A stretch of 64,000 nucleotides of DNA from NCBI RefSeq assembly GCF_020184175.1, contig NC_065532.1, forward strand, positions 7,998,001 through 8,062,000. Reading direction: 5' to 3'. The position numbers were made by a program, and so were the translations under genes. The notes under the pieces were generated by a model that worked only from the letters and a program-made list of their open reading frames with translations, made no database searches and was not told where the DNA came from. Of the stretch, positions 1 through 13,100 are shown piece after piece. Origin of the DNA: Aphis gossypii. Its lineage: Eukaryota; Arthropoda; Insecta; Hemiptera; Aphididae. Every line of letters starts with the position of its first letter. Position 1 is the stretch's first letter.

Positions 1-959
1 AAAATACCTAACCCTCGGTCGTTTTTAATTAACTCGAATACAGCTACCACCGCATACTATTATTATATACATTTATACAATATATAAGAAGGTCCTTTAT
101 GTAAATTTCCGTCGCAAACCACTTATCCAGTGTCTGATTACAAATGGTAAACTAGACATTAAAATATTATTTTATTGTGACCACGCCGTATGTCATAATA
201 TTATAAAGAAGACCGCGGAAACCGATGGATTTTTAAACATTTAACCTGCAGACGTACGAGTACGCTGAGGTTTTTTATTGCTTAAAATTATATTAGCTAC
301 CGATAATGCATCAAAATATAATATACCACATCGACTAATATTATTATTACGGGTGCATAACTATTTGAAAGACCTTGAAGACGTAATATTATATATTGTT
401 ATAGATAACTTGATATTTGACAATAAATACTAATAATAATTCTTTAAAATAAAAATTTACGATTTCACATCACATATATTATATAATGCAGTTAATGCAA
501 TAAAAATAACTGCAATAATAAAATAGAATAGTTAAAATCGCTCATGTAAAAGATCCACATTTACATAATTTAGAACACTATATATTACAGTCATGCTAGC
601 TGTACAAGTAAAATAATATTAAATTAAATCTGCGCGACAAAAAACAAGCAGCAGACGATTTATTCTTAATAATAAATTATATTATGGTGAACTGGACATG
701 AGCCGTTTAATAATAACAGTGTTCAATCCCATGTTATTACGGACAAAATGAACATTATCACACGTGGAAGTCATGATGGCTACATACGTAATTCGCAGTC
801 GACTGTAAACGAACCGTCACGCAGTTAAGTTGTCGAGAATTCGGGTTTGGACCATTTGGTACCCGTCGATGAAGCGAAATGTGTATCTTTATTTAGATTT
901 TTACTCGACAACACTGATTCCTATACATCATATAGGCATAAAACGTATCATAAATAATA
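1..959. other. AT-rich non-coding stretch
   Basis: No gene, RNA or mobile element is seen here. The sequence is AT-rich with many short TAT/ATA strings. The only sizeable open frame begins with TTG near 830. Its first ATG is at 869 and it runs to 1066; the 65-residue product is not recognised. I treat it as chance because it lacks family motifs and has no visible splice sites. Confidence 0.6.
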
Positions 960-1530
960 ATACGTTTAACGATCCGACTTGGGGTTTCAATTTTATTCTG
1001 GAAACGAAATTCCGGTGTCATCGGTTATGGCGTTTGACTGCGCAGTCTTGCCAAATAAATAAATAAAAATGTAGATCTCCAAACGCCGCTTTTCAACATT
1101 TCTAACGGAGTGTACGAGCATTACGATATACATATTATTAAGACGGACGTGACAAACATCACAAACGCTGAAAGAAAAATGCACATATCCCGTGTCATCG
1201 TCATCCGTGTTGACCGACGGACATAAAATAGCTTCAGACGACACGTCTCTGTATACATAATAATAATAATAATAATATATAGTTTTTCTAGTATATAAAT
1301 CGCATATATATGCGCGGACGGCTGGAGGGGCTGTGGTGTCGGAAATATGAACGCTGTTTGGGATGGTTTTTTTTTTTTTGGAAACCATCAAATATATAAA
1401 CGCATAGGGATCGGTAGAGTTAAGAGGATTTCGTCGGCTTTGTCGTAACGGTCGACCGAGAACGGTCGAGGGTCAGCGCCTTTAATATACATAGGTATAA
1501 TAAATAATACACACACGTCGAGGATTTCTA
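960..1530. promoter_or_regulatory. CpG-enriched block, possible regulatory DNA
   Basis: CpG is clearly more frequent than in flanking DNA: I count 19 CpG in 1081-1320, against 1 in the AT-rich stretch 12181-12420. A minus-strand frame of about 130 codons from an ATG at 1388 down to 993 crosses the block. It contains a run of seven tyrosines that is only the translated TAA microsatellite, and four lysines from the poly-T run at 1367-1379, so I do not call it a gene. In insects with gene-body methylation, retained CpG often marks unmethylated promoters or regulatory DNA. That is inference here. Confidence 0.2.
1257..1278. repeat. TAA microsatellite
   Basis: About seven uninterrupted units of the trinucleotide ATA/TAA, directly visible. 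It explains the poly-tyrosine stretch in the overlapping minus-strand open frame. A T13 homopolymer lies nearby at 1367-1379. Confidence 0.95.
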
Positions 1531-2783
1531 TGCGTAAATAATAATGTGTACCTATGTGTATAATATTATACATCATAAAGTGTATAGATATATTTGTTTA
1601 CTTTTAACGCTCGAGCAAAACTTCATAGAGTAGACCTCTGTAATTTCGTCAGTATATATAATATTATATGTGTACCGAGGTCGAAGGAATATCCTTAGAT
1701 GCGTCCAATATTTTATATAAACATATAATACAACAAAATAAAAGCTGAAAGTCCGGAACAGGGGCTAGTCGTCACAGGCTGATGATTCGAGTATTTTGCT
1801 CTTTTGGCCTAGACTTTCAATGAGCCACAACGCTAACCGAAACGAAACGGTTAGAGGAAAGTAAAAAAAAAAAGAAAAAAAGAACACAACGAGTGCTCCC
1901 GGCAGGATCGATATCATTGTCAGCATAGTGCTTGAATAAAGGGGACGAGAGGGGACGGAAAGCCTCTTATTTGAAAAAAAAATATTTTAGCGTACCCCCT
2001 TCTACTTTTAATTGTCCTAGAATCAATAAGACATTTAAATTTTTAAATACCCACTTTTTTCTTACAATTTAATGTCCCCTATACTTATATTATTTTTCTA
2101 TTTCAAGCACACTGATTATTAACGTCGCGCGTATTGATCGAACATAATGCATACCTACCAACCATTACGTAGTACTACGTACCCAAGTGTTGTACATACG
2201 TTAGTCGATTAAAGCAAATATCTCGTGTTTTCAAAAAGTATTTATAGGAAGAAATTCATAGAATCTACTCGAGCATCTGACAAACCTTTTGTATTATGTA
2301 CAATGCAGTCGGTAGATTCGTATGAAATTTGCGGGACGACAAGAGAAGCGTGGAGAATGGATCCGATGCAATCATATGTCCATATGGTTGAAATGCGCGC
2401 GTTCTTTCATTGTCGTTTGATATCTACGTACTATTAGTAAGTATCATGTACAGCCCTAAATAAATAAATTTAAAAAATAACGTCTACACAAGATTAAAAA
2501 TCGGTAAGGCATAATGTGTTATAACACAATATAAATCTACATTTTTGTAAATTATAAAATGTATAGATTTAATTTTTTGTATTCACGATAATCCCGGTTT
2601 TCGTCTTGTAAAACCACTTTTCTGTAATGTAATCTGTTATTTAAATATATATATTGGTATATAGGGAAGTATACCTATAATGTATTATTATGACGTTTAA
2701 TAACAATCCGTTCTTTTATTTAGCACAATAATAGTAATTAGGATAATTCTATTATTATTTTTTTTTTTTTGTATGGCCAAGTT

Positions 2784-2800
2784 GACACAGAGACACAGAG
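2784..2800. repeat. Short tandem repeat, 8-bp unit
   Basis: The unit GACACAGA occurs twice in exact tandem (2784-2791 and 2792-2799) followed by a further G, just downstream of a T13 run. It is too short to be called a minisatellite locus with confidence. Confidence 0.7.
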
Positions 2801-5263
2801 TAGTCTCATTTTGACCTATAGCTAGTTTCCACGTGAAGGATAGCAGGTAAACAGTTACATAGCAGTTACGTAAGTTCCACCCACTAACAAAAATATAGCC
2901 TATGCATGTTCCTACGTGAACAAATATGGCTAATTACATAGAGGATAATGCTACACCTACCCCACTAGTATTTAGGCTAGTGCTAGTTTTGATAAAATTA
3001 TTATTACAAATGCTTGTGAAAATGTCCATCCCGAATTCAACTCAATTTTGTATCATCATTATGCTAATTACACAACCCTTGAAAGTTTTAAAAATGTATC
3101 AAACAAATACAGTACATATTGTATTAAAATAAGAACATCAGACTGCAAAATAAATCTCAAAGACGAAGTAAAAAAACAAAACTATATCAATAACAATTAA
3201 CAAAATATCAGTTAACTATTTAAAAATAATAACACAATAAGAAGTGTTTAAGCTTACACAAAAGTCCGTAAAAAATTTAATTTTTACTACCTATTAGTAT
3301 TATACTACTGTTGTGATAAAATATAAAAACAAACAAATTTTAAACACACCAACTTAATTTTAAGCTGACAGTCTTAAGCTGGAATTAAGTGGGAAATGAA
3401 TTATTTGTATTAGTTATAATTATTTTTTATACAGAAACTTACGTACGGGTGAAGTTTTTCACGTAGAAACTTAAATACGCCTAAATTTTAAGAGACACAA
3501 TACAGGTTATTTCAATATTTCCATCTTTATGGCAGTTTCTTTATCGAGACAAGTCGCTTTTAAAGAAGAAACCGACCGTGACCAGGTTAAATCCTATTTA
3601 ATATAAGTTAAACATAAATAAAAATGTGAGAAAGTCATCAAATAAATACCTCTATAATACTCAAATATTTACACTAGGTACAATATGACAAACATATTAT
3701 AATGATAGTTTACGTGGAAATCAGTTCCGTACTAATTATAGAGCGAATTCGTAGTTAAAACGATAGTATTTACCCGGCAAAGAGAATTAATGATAAACCA
3801 TCAACACCACTTATGCACTGTGGTGCAAATTGCAAGTATTAAACATTAATACCACAATAAGATGTGATAAAATGGTTGTTCGTATGTACGCCTTAAGTCA
3901 TGATTTTACTGCAAATATCTAGTCTCGATGTATTTATTAAGTATACACACATGGTATAAGTACCTACACGCAACTATTCCCAGAAATATCTCTAATTATT
4001 GTAAATTATGTTTATTATAAGTTATCAAGACTGCATTAGGAATTAATGATGATGAGCAGTATGATTAAGTTAATTTTATCTAAGTTTCATAACAAGTTCC
4101 TTTTTTTTAAGTAACAACTAACTTGATGAGTTAATTTGTATTAATATAATATGTATAATGTAGTATATAATATTATATTTAGTGTAAACGTAAACACTAT
4201 TTATTATAATATCTAACTATATACTATAAGTAAAATCTATTTTTGTTTTTCTCTTATCTATTTTTCTTATAAATTAGTTTTAAACTGTTTTAAAAATATA
4301 AAATAAACATTTTTTTTTTTGAACTATAATAGTAAATAATTCATTAAGTAATTTAAAAAGTTCAAATTTAAGGTATGCTGCCCAGTAGTTCTATACTATA
4401 CATAGTTCGACCATAGGTGACATAATATATTCTTTCGTTATGATTTATTATTTAAGTATTATTTATCAGTTTATCACTATAATAAATGTAACATACAATA
4501 ATCATTATCATAGACTAAAATTACTACCTCTTCAAACATAGATTTAATCATAGGTTGAATCAAATATTCAACATTATTATAAGATCACAGCTTTAATGAA
4601 CAAATTTCCATTTTGATCAATGTTACGAGTTTGATGACGAAGAACTGTTGTTATGTAAAATCTAATGAGGTTTATTTAAAAGAAAAAATATTGTTAATTG
4701 TGTTTACATTTTCCTGTAAATTAATAATGATACATATTATATATATTATATATGGTATATATACCTATGTAAAATTTTTATGTAAATTCCGTTTACTAAA
4801 AAAATGTCTTTTAGAAAACTATTTTACTTTGGGACGTGATTTCAAAAACGATGGAGAAAGTTTTAAAAACTAATTCACGTAGGTATATTATAACGAGTGA
4901 CTGCGTGAAATAAACCAACAACAACGAGACAAGTGTAAAATGTTATGAAAAAATAATCAAGTTGAGCAATATCCGTCGAGAGGTGTATAAATATTATACC
5001 ATATACATAATATATACATCCATATTATATACAATATATTTAGTCGTCGTACAAGAAAATTAAGTGGGTAAACGATTTTTCGTCGTCAAGTAGTAATTTA
5101 ATTTTCTCGTTTTCTGAACACTGACAATAATATCATTACATTACGCCACACGTTTTGCACCTGCATTATTAAAATTATTATTCAGTATTTTCCAACATAT
5201 ATAGGATATTTATAATAATGAACTTTATATAGTCGTTCGCCATGTTTTGAAATACGGTCAAGT

Positions 5264-5279
5264 GGTTCGAAATCGAACC
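5264..5279. repeat. Perfect 7-bp inverted repeat around AA
   Basis: GGTTCGA, then AA, then TCGAACC form a perfect inverted repeat, followed directly by a T5 run. The left arm resembles an RNA polymerase III B-box core (GGTTCGA). No A-box or cloverleaf-forming sequence is visible upstream, so I do not call a tRNA. Confidence 0.8.
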
Positions 5280-6496
5280 TTTTTAATCGTAGAAAATCTG
5301 TCTCCGGCATATTTACGCACCATACAAAAATATTATTATAATCAAACCTATTACTTATATATTATAGAATACATGTCGAGTTAGGGTTTTCACTCTTGAA
5401 GACGGTACATCGATATTATAATTGAATTGCATTGTACGTGATCGTTTGCCGAAAAACGATGAATGCGCGCGTATAAGAGTACCGGTTAAGAAATTAAATA
5501 TATATATACATATATATAGGTATATATATGTATGATTTCAATTTGCAATAAGCCAATAATTATTGCTGAATATTTTCTAGTATAACAACAATGAGCTATA
5601 TATCGTTTAAAAGGCGAAATAGTGTATGAATTATAAAGAAAAAAAATACCAACTAATTATTGTCCTTATTTTAAGACTCGTTTTTATCTCAATATTATAC
5701 GTTGTTTATATTTTTGAACATGAGAAAAATCGTTCACTTTAAACTCCACTAATTTGTTTGTGATAGTGTTGTCATGTTTAGTATTATATTTTACGCATCA
5801 CTAATAGTTCAATAATTATATCATGAAGTCTTGAGATGGTCCCATCATTTTAATTTTAATGCGTACAAACAATACACCAGCAACACTTACAAAATAATTA
5901 TAAATAGTTTTTTTCGATTTAAATGTTCCGAAATAATAAAGAAAAAACGTTAATTTAATTGCGTCATACTTTCCGTTGTCCTGCGGCTGAACGTTTAAGA
6001 AATTAATCGAAAACACAATATTATAACGTCGAGAGCAGTTGTGGCGTACACAATCAAAATCACAAATTTATAATAATTACACTAGACATATTATATTATA
6101 TTATATTAAACAGTGCTGTGTAATACATTTAGCTCTCAAAAAGTTTTTATTTCAGAGACATTTTCAAATATTATTTTTTTTCAAGTCTCCGGCGTGTCAT
6201 TGCAATACTATTCAACGAAAAAATTAACAATAATATTATTACTATTTTTATTCATTTTTACTGACATCGTTTTTGTTATTATTTTGAAATAATGAATTAA
6301 AACGCTTGACATTATTCCGGAAAGTTGATTGTTCGTAGTATTATAAATATACATTTTGTTTTATGCTGGAGACCAGAAATTAATGTAAATTGATATTCAC
6401 TCGTATTTATACCAATTCCTTTCTAATTTGTATTCATAATTATAATTCACGATCCCTGGCTATTATTATACAAACATATAACAAAATATGTTTTCT

Positions 6497-6560
6497 CAGT
6501 GGCGGAATTAAAATATTAAAAGCAGGCTGAAAACTGCGATAAATAGAAATAGGCATTTTA
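6497..6560 (+). mobile_element. Possible DNA-transposon terminus remnant
   Basis: The string CAGTGGCGGAA at 6497-6507 matches the usual look of terminal inverted repeats of some hAT-like elements, which begin CAGTGGCG. The following bases are AT-rich and carry no transposase. No partner terminus or target-site duplication was found, so this is a weak call from the terminal motif only. Confidence 0.22.
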
Positions 6561-9220
6561 AATTGTAAGCCATATTGCAATATGATGCTACGACCACATA
6601 TATATTCCATTTAAAGATTTCCACGTGTAGTGCAGTACTCACGGTGGAATGGTTTTCTAATTAGGAAAATAGCTTTATCCACTTCTGGTTACATCTTGTT
6701 GACTTAATATTAATTAAATTTCACGTTATGGTTTATCAGCATATCGTACATGTATTATTTTGATCTGTATTTTTTATAATTTTTAAAACCTAGTGGATCA
6801 TAAAAATAGAGTGTTTGTATTATTATTATATAATGATATCACAGAATATTTTAATATAAAAACAAATCGAGTTTTTAAAGTATGATAGATAATTATTGCG
6901 TGTACATTATCAAGTCATATAATTTAAAAATCATATCATATGTTTGTTTAAATTGAAGTTTAAGTAGATTTAGGAATTTAATAAAGATAATAAAACCATT
7001 TTATTATAATAATAATATCGGAATATAGCTATAATATAAACGAAACACATATAAATAAACTATATCAGGGACTGAGAAAGCAGTATGACATTTTGTGAAC
7101 AAGTATCCCATAAGTACTAAATAACCCTATTTATATGACACCATTAAAGTCAAAGTACCTACATTAGTGTAAAAAAATGAATCCAATGTCATAATATTAT
7201 ACAAGCGAAAGCTTATAATAGTGAAATACATTATTGATACGTGCAAAATGCAAATTCATAATGCTTAAATATTTTAGAATTATTCACATTTTATACAATG
7301 TATAAATAAATTTATAAAATCAAAATTAAAATGAGCAAAGATATTTACGATAAGGAAAAAATTCATTGCTATTCTTAAAAAAAAAATAATAATAACAGTT
7401 TCGATTTTAGCTTCTTAAACAAATATTTATTTAAATTAGGATTTTGATGAGATTCCATTTCCAGTATCCTCATAAAGTTCCACTGTTCGTGAGAAAAACG
7501 TTTACAATTTAATATGTTCAATCTAGAATGAATCATAACATAATGTTTTGATACACAGTTATTAAAAATATTTACATTTTAGATCGAACATCGTAATGTA
7601 AAATATGTTTGCTATGCACGTACCTATGTTTTTATTTTATTTTTTTTTAAATGCCTTTTTATTATCTATGAGTCTATGACGTGGATGGTTGTTGAAGGTA
7701 TAAACATAATACAACGAATTTTGTGATATTCAGATAAACACGTATACCTAATAAAATAATAAATTATACAAACATAGGCTGTGCTCATGTGTGCCTATAT
7801 TATTATATTATATATTATAAATGTTATATTGTTATGTGACGATTGTTTGCTTAGATAAACTAATTAACTGCCAGTTCAGATAGATTCTGTCGTAAGTTTT
7901 AACTTCATACCGTTTTCAACGTAGGTGCATTCGTATGTCATAGGAGACAATGAAATATTATTACTTTAAATTATAATATACATAATATTATTACGACATA
8001 GGAACAGGAATATGAAAGCCAAATTATAACGATAAAAATAGAATTATAGGTATAGCGTATTACTAAATAGATCCCCAGTAAGATCGTGGAAAATATTGTT
8101 TTTTTTTTTTAATTCTTGTAAAATATTTAACTTTTAAATAAATCGAAGGTCGACATACCATACCACTGAGTTAATAAAGTTTATACTTTAGTTACAGTTT
8201 TCTTATTTCGAACAAAAACAAAATAAGTAATGTGTTGTGGATTTAAAATCATTCCAAATAATATTTAATATTTTTTTTTCCAAAAAAATTTAAATTCAGA
8301 ACGGAGAGATGAATTTATTATTGTATAAGCATATTAAAAAAGAGATGCATCATGCGATTAATTTTTTATGTTCGATGATAATTGTTGTGGTAAAAAAAAA
8401 ATAATATAATGATATAATTTTATGTACGCATCAGAAGGTTAAATAATGATCTATTTCAATTCAATATTCGAGATTTTTTTTTACAAAATTTCAATTATAT
8501 TATTTTAAACAAACTGCTAAAAAATTATTGATTCATTTTAATTGTTTTAAACTGTGCAAATTCTCCTTGACGACAATTTTATTTGGGTCAAAGCTAGTTT
8601 CGTAAAATACGGGCAAACTATTAATTTAATTAAACGTTTTAGAAATTTGACTGCTTAAGATTTTATGGAATCGCATGTTAATATAATTTATTATAAAAGC
8701 TAATGGACTATTACAAGAAGATTATACGCACTATTGTAGTGATTATCTGGTACAATAATATTGTTTTTACTACGAATTGACTTTTATGATGTTGGTATAG
8801 ATATAAAATATGGGTGTTTTATTTTGATTGTCCCGATTAATTTTGGCAATTTCCCTAGAACTTTGAGTTTCTATTATTTATCTTTAAAAAATTAATGAGA
8901 GATACAATAATACAATTTAACGAATAACATTTAAAATTTCTTAATTTGGAACATTTATTATAAAACTTAGTGTTGTTACAAATTTTATGATTTGTTTTTA
9001 AATGTTTGGTATTGAAAATATTAAATTGTATTAAGTATTCCGTTTTAGATAGATTATTATCACAATTTAATAAATAAAATACACTGTTTGAATATTTTTT
9101 TTTTTTTTGTAAAATTAGATTCTAGAGAAAAAAAGCTTACATCACAAACAATAATATAATATAGGTAGGTACTCTAAATGTTTGTTTTTGACATCGAATC
9201 GACTTTAACGTCCACTTAGA
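6560..9220. other. AT-rich non-coding stretch
   Basis: Nothing gene-like is seen. It holds homopolymer A/T runs, AT-rich microsatellite-like strings and stop codons in every frame at short intervals. No splice-site clusters or repeats could be recognised. Confidence 0.6.
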
Positions 9221-10160
9221 TTACTCAGACTTACTTTGACCACTGGGAGTCTGTTGAAGATTATCAGTTGACAAACCGAAAGAAGTTTTACGTGACATTC
9301 AACGTTACGCGTACTTTTTCAAAAGTTAACACATAGTTTTAACGTATAGAATTTATCACGAATATTATGTTATTTTTTTTTTTTTTTAAGAATCGTATTC
9401 ACATTATATTTTACATTGCGTTACGATATCAACGTACGCGGATACGAAAATATTTGAATCTTACGATACGATGCATGGCGAACTGTATAAAAGTCGTACG
9501 GGCACCTCATAATAATAATTGTCCTCCAATATTTTGAACGTGATATTGATTGGTACTTAATACTTATATCACACGGCTTCGTGTTTATAATTATTATTAT
9601 AATGACATGAAACATAGGTACCTATACAAATATGCATGTAGATTGTAGGTAGATAATATAACGAAGTTTGGTATCCACTCATAGAAGGCGTTATTGATCT
9701 TACACTTGACTCCTATCGTGCAACGTAGGTATAATCGTGTATAGCAGCATAACAACATAACACTAATAATTTATCGTTATTAATTAGATTTATGATGCCG
9801 TTGCCATGCTGCTCGTTGAAAGTGCGCGATACATAATTAGTATGAAACTAAATCAGCAGCCTAAGACGTCAATAATGCACACACGACAGTTGGCTGTTTT
9901 TTTTCTTTTGTATTGTTCTTTCTTGATCGATCGGTAGTCTTCAATATATACATAAACACTGCAGGCGCAGACTTAACGTCTATGAATACGAAATGACGTA
10001 TTACACCGCCTGCATATCGTGTACTGTGTAGACACTATTTATTCATCGTTATCTTACATTAATAACCGATAATATAGTTATTATAACGTTCGAACCGTAT
10101 CTCAAGATCGCACAATATCTGACGGAGGTAGACGTCGCTGACAACCATCCGAAGCAATTA
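9221..10160. promoter_or_regulatory. Moderately CpG-enriched non-coding block
   Basis: The base composition is less AT-rich than the flanks, with repeated CpG clusters around 9290-9320, 9421-9520 and 9960-10150. A T15 run lies at 9373-9387. No conserved open frame is seen. The 64-residue minus-strand frame ending at 9421 begins with isoleucine-rich sequence translated from a TTA-type microsatellite. A regulatory role is only inferred from composition. Confidence 0.15.
9615..9624. repeat. TAGGTACCTA palindrome
   Basis: An exact copy of the 10-bp palindrome TAGGTACCTA, here embedded in the 12-bp palindrome ATAGGTACCTAT. Further exact copies lie at 25436-25445, 54871-54880 and 63836-63845. Confidence 0.9.
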
Positions 10161-13100
10161 TAAATGTTTAAAAATAATTTGTACTACTTATATCGAAATA
10201 TCGAAATAACATGTGCTATCGTATTTATTTTCTCAAATTGTATCGTCCGTCAAACACTAAATCGCACCCTATCGAGTATATATATATATATTATTCTAAA
10301 ATCGAAATCCGCGTTAAAAAATTCGATCTTTACTTCAAAATATTGTTCTAAATATTTTACCCATTTTAAATTATCAGCCACATACCTAGTGATACAGTTT
10401 CAGTTAAAAAAACTGGACGCTTAAGGATCTTATTTTTGCAGTTAGTCCACACTTGGCATAACTAATGAGGGTTGTATTCACTCCCAATACCTATCCCCTT
10501 CGAATTACACCAATTCACTTACCACACATTCATACATTTTTCGATAACTGAACAAATTACTTAGTTCTATGTATTTACTTAGTATAAAATATACTAGGTA
10601 CTAAGGATATATTATAATTTACCAAAAAAGCAGTATTTTCGATTACAGCAAAAATACAAATATAAATATTAAAAAATAAATTAAGCGATGTATTCTGATT
10701 TGAAACCATTATTATTATTGTTATTATTTATTTTAAAGTTTTTTTTTACTGTTTATCGTAAGCAATAATAATTTTAATTAAAATATTAAACAGCTAATGT
10801 TATAGATATAGGTACTTACACTCATCTACCGTGTTAGAATTCGTTACATAAAACATTATATAGGTATATCTAGTGGAAAATATTTGACATTATGATTCAT
10901 ATTGTATACCGTATAATATCGATATATTTTTAAATGTTCCAATCATAGGTTTATTTTCTTACTTTTTCATTAAAAATTCCAACATAACAAAATACGTAAC
11001 TCTGTGATCTTTTGTTTATTAATGAATTTGCTGTAAGTCTTTATTCATAGCAACATGTTTTGTAGTCGGAAAATGAAACATAGTTGCTCATAGATTTATG
11101 TAAAGCTACATTTATTTAAACCTATAATTTTTAAATAATAGATTGACGTTGTTATATTTTTAAACAAACCATAAATGTCAGATGTCAGATGACAGATGCC
11201 AGTCGATAAGACACGAATAATATATAAATTATAATATAAATATAAGTTTAACTTTCTAATATAAAGTACCTATTATATAAACCAATGAGTATGAATGACA
11301 ATCGTATAAATTTACATATACAAACATTATATTGTATAATTTTATATGTCGGTTTATCAGGAAACCACTTTACGATTGTGATAGACGTTGTGACAGCGTG
11401 CAGCGTGGCCCAATACAAAAATCTAAATAATTTTTTTTTGCACTTATATTTAACGCATAATCAGCATATAATTTCCCTCTAAAAATGAAGTATTAGGAAT
11501 AAATATTTATTTATTTTTGATACACCCATAAATTATAGAAAATATTAAACTGGATCATAACCAAATTATTCCTAATGTTACAATTCGCATTTTCCTTGAA
11601 GAAAAATAAAAATTTAAAACTGTTTGTAATTCGCAATTTATATTAAAAACCCTTAACTATTGAGAATCAACCATTGTAATATGTATTTTTAGATGTGGGA
11701 ACCAATTTGAATGCATACGTTAAGTATTCGTTGGTTTCATCTTAATCTTTAGATTATTTATTTGTTTATTTTAATCTTAAAGATATATTCCCTTTATAAT
11801 TATTGTATGTATAATTACTAGATTATGTTTTTGTATGTTCAACTTAATCATGGTTATGTAATTCTGTTATAGATTATGAACTATCAAACTATGTTGTATT
11901 TAAATATTATAAGAACCTTAACCATTCTACTGTTAGCCTCCATTATAGGATGAATGAGATAGATAGTACTCTTATTACCATTAGTAATGATATTGTCTCT
12001 TATTCCTTGACTTAACGTTGAAGATATTATGTTCGTAAAACTCAACATAAAAATATAAATTTTATTCTATTTATAATAATGATGACGGTTTTTCGTAATT
12101 TTTCTATAGTTTTTCTTATGAATATTATATATATATATATAAAAAAAAAACTAAAGAACAATAAGTAATAATATTAAAATAATTCTAATACAAATAACAG
12201 CAATATTATTTTAAACTTATCTCCTTGAAGATTAAACAGGTATCAAACAATAAAATTCTCTATCAGAAAATAAGTAATTATCTAAGACAATTTTAAATTA
12301 TTTTTTCAATGGTAAACTAAATAAATTATAGTATAACTGTTGTAAATTATAAAAACAATCTTTTTTTCATCTTAATTGGAATTCGTCAGATGATAATGAA
12401 AAAATAGCAATCATCAAAATAACAATTTCATTTGATATTTTCATAACAATAACTAGTATATTATAAGTAATACAATATTTTAATGATATATTTCAATCAT
12501 AAAAATAATCAACATACTATTTTATTTTTTAGAGGAGTTAGAGAGAACTATCTGCTATTAATTAACAATAAATAATAAATAATAAACAATATAGTTAAAT
12601 ACTTTTAATTATCAACAATATATTATAATGTAATATGTCATAACTATAACTGCTATAACTATTTAAATATTTTATCAAGCTTATAGTTTTGGTTTTGTTT
12701 ATTTTTGTAAGTTGTTTTATTATTTTCAAGTACAAAAATGGATGTGTAACGTGTTCATAATCATTACATTTAAAATCGAAAATATTATAAAACATAAAAG
12801 TTAATAATACATCATTTATGTTGCAATCACTTTATTATAATATGATAAAAGCGTTTATCTATTTTGTTAAATTTATAAAATATTAAAATTTTTAAACATT
12901 TCAAATAAAAAAATATAAAGTTATTTTAATGTTTTAAGAGTTATTTCGTAGTAGACGACAAATAATTTATGAAATCTGTCATCCGACGGATTTCGCAATC
13001 CGAAGGCAACAAGACGCATAAGCATTATAAATTATAATCATGAATAGTGCACAAACAAATTTCTAATATATTCTCTAAATGCTTAGCATTTTTTAAACAC

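Larger units (their letters stand above)
1531..6490. other. AT-rich non-coding stretch
   Basis: No supportable gene is seen. There are homopolymers (T13 at 2758-2770, and a purine tract at 1863-1881), many TA-rich palindromic strings and scattered short open frames. Two frames look slightly protein-like: plus 2303-2437 (44 residues from ATG) and plus 2926-3132 (68 residues from ATG). Neither has a recognisable domain, and both are followed by ordinary AT-rich sequence. The stretch could be intronic or intergenic. Confidence 0.55.

Noticed and set aside
993..1391. 132-codon minus-strand open frame, the longest in the window
   Set aside because: It starts at TTG (true ATG at 1388). It contains a tyrosine run from a TAA microsatellite and lysines from a poly-T run, with no recognisable domain.
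2225..2437. 70-codon plus frame with fairly balanced amino-acid composition
   Set aside because: It starts at GTG, with the first ATG at 2303 leaving 44 codons. No family, splice site or conserved motif supports it.
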